Positions 63,017-64,000 of a DNA stretch of 64,000 nt are shown here, in pieces. The stretch's first letter is position 1; each line of letters starts with the position of its first letter. This DNA comes from Rhodococcus sp. CH91. GTDB taxonomy: Bacteria > Actinomycetota > Actinomycetes > Mycobacteriales > Mycobacteriaceae. The position numbers were made by a program, and so were the translations under genes. The stretch spans positions 682,001-746,000 of the forward strand of contig NZ_JAKFYR010000001.1 in NCBI RefSeq assembly GCF_022554085.1, written 5' to 3'. The notes under the pieces were generated by a model that had not been told where the DNA came from, did not search any database, and was given only the letters and a program-made list of their open reading frames with translations.

Positions 63017-64000
63017 TCACGGGCCAGTGGTCTGCTCCGTGGCCGATGCGTCGCTCTCGTCGGGCTTCGGACTCTCGCTCCCGTCGGATTCCGGATCTCC
63101 GCGCTCGCCGGATTCCGTGCTGCCGCTCTCACCCGTCCCGGCGATGCCCTCGATGACGATGCCGCCGCCGGAACCGACATCCACCCGGACGGTGTCGCCA
63201 TGCGAAAGTTCACCGGCGAGAATCAGTTTCGAGATCCGGTTGTCGATTTCCCGTTGTACGGTGCGCCGGAGCGGACGAGCGCCGTATTCCGGTTCGTAAC
63301 CCTCCTCGACGAGCCAGTCGACGGCCCGATCCGTCACGTCCAAGGAGAGCTCCTGGGCATGCAGCAAACGCCGGGTTCCGTCGAGGACGAGTCCGACGAC
63401 CTCGCGCAATTGCGCCTTGTCGAGACGGTGGAAGATCACGGTCTCGTCGATACGGTTGAGGAATTCGGGACGGAAGTGCGAATGCAACCGCTCCATCAGT
63501 CTCGGCGTGAGGGATTCGAGGTCGTCACCGGTATGCGCGAGGATCAGATCGGATCCGATGTTGCTGGTGAGGATCACGATGGTGTTCTTGAAATCCACCG
63601 TTCGGCCCTGGGCGTCGGTGACACGGCCGTCGTCGAGCAACTGGAGCAGCACGTTGAACACGTCCGCATGCGCCTTCTCGACCTCGTCGAAGAGGATCAC
63701 CGAATAGGGTTGTCGCCGAACCTTGTCCGTCAGCTGGCCGGCTTCTTCGTATCCGACGTAACCGGGCGGCGCCCCGACCAGGCGCGAGACCGTGTGCTTC
63801 TCCTGGAACTCGCTCATGTCGAAGCGGATCATCCGGCCTTCCTCGCCGAAGACGGCCGAAGCGAGAGCCTTCGCGAGTTCGGTCTTGCCGACACCGGTGG
63901 GACCGAGGAAGAGGAACGAGCCGATCGGCCGGGTCGGATCCGCGAGACCGGCGCGGGCCCTGCGGACGCCCTCGGCGACCGCGGAGACAGCCTTGTCCTG
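63017..64000 (-). CDS. Clp/Hsp100 AAA+ ATPase (ClpC/ClpB-like), C-terminal part, partial
   Basis: The last 327 residues of a Clp ATPase; the gene continues beyond the right edge. The second AAA+ module is complete: Walker A GPTGVGKTELAK, Walker B VILFDEVEKAHADV, sensor TSNIGSD and arginine finger FRPEFLNRIDE, then the small C-terminal domain (EPEYGARPLRRTVQREI). A Gly/Ser/Glu/Asp-rich tail of about 45 residues follows, which is not usual in ClpB or ClpC. It converges with the alarmone synthetase, with a 14-nt gap. Confidence 0.9.
   Translation of the reverse strand, partial: QDKAVSAVAEGVRRARAGLADPTRPIGSFLFLGPTGVGKTELAKALASAVFGEEGRMIRFDMSEFQEKHTVSRLVGAPPGYVGYEEAGQLTDKVRRQPYSVILFDEVEKAHADVFNVLLQLLDDGRVTDAQGRTVDFKNTIVILTSNIGSDLILAHTGDDLESLTPRLMERLHSHFRPEFLNRIDETVIFHRLDKAQLREVVGLVLDGTRRLLHAQELSLDVTDRAVDWLVEEGYEPEYGARPLRRTVQREIDNRISKLILAGELSHGDTVRVDVGSGGGIVIEGIAGTGESGSTESGERGDPESDGSESPKPDESDASATEQTTGP

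Noticed and set aside
1-64000. tRNA, rRNA or insertion sequence genes
   Set aside because: No cloverleaf-like sequence with CCA end, rRNA segment or transposase motif was recognised on either strand by reading; a dedicated tRNA search was not possible.

Overview
The window is high-GC actinobacterial DNA, most likely Rhodococcus or a close relative in the Mycobacteriales. The evidence is the GTG/TTG starts, the GTGA/ATGA translational overlaps, an FprB-type ferredoxin/ferredoxin reductase fusion, a mycobacterial-type class III cyclase, an IdeR-like iron box, a mycothiol-related DinB-fold protein, and several CoA ligases, acyl-CoA dehydrogenases and crotonases. I see no rRNA, tRNA, CRISPR array, transposase or prophage gene.

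Layout. (A) 1-6056: a divergent beta-oxidation set. On the minus strand are a MaoC-type hydratase (cut by the left edge) and an SCP-x-type thiolase. On the plus strand are an SDR, an isomerase-like crotonase, a CrtC/AttH-like protein of unknown function and a CoA ligase. (B) 6083-14510: a tight operon of thiolase, FadB fusion, acyl-CoA dehydrogenase, SDR, APH-type kinase, DUF6285-like small protein and CoA ligase. The last five match the gene content of the levulinate (lva) pathway, which moves the oxygen of 4-hydroxyacyl-CoAs through a phosphorylated intermediate. The first two would finish beta-oxidation. (C) 14775-19543: a Liv-type ABC importer in which LivH, LivM and LivG are one polypeptide. 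(D) 19672-35253: an oxidative block with a Baeyer-Villiger monooxygenase, an ACAD-fold flavoprotein, a FadE5-like dehydrogenase, AMP- and ADP-forming CoA ligases, two HSL-family esterases, a flavin reductase, a crotonase, a RibB-like protein lacking key catalytic motifs, and FprB. Three promoters here share a 15-bp motif, suggesting one regulon. (E) 35303-39667: an RNase HI and an iron-siderophore ABC importer behind an IdeR-like box. (F) 39870-48246: an amidohydrolase, another CoA ligase and a second Liv-type importer (LivHM fusion) with a small membrane protein. (G) 48332-64000: mostly core genes, namely metY, an IclR regulator, an AurF-like diiron protein, an MFS pump, an adenylate cyclase, a lysine/proline-rich protein, a secreted serine protease, ilvD, a DinB-fold protein, an aldo/keto reductase, an MFS transporter, a crotonase, a small alarmone synthetase and a Clp ATPase cut by the right edge.

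How it may work together (inference): a hydrophobic ketone or oxo-acid is imported by Liv-type ABC systems. Ketone carbonyls are oxidised to esters or lactones by the BVMO and opened by the two hydrolases. The resulting acids are activated by CoA ligases, and 4-oxo/4-hydroxy acyl-CoAs are rerouted by the lva-like kinase module into beta-oxidation. No transcriptional regulator lies inside 1-48246, although clear operator-like palindromes do.
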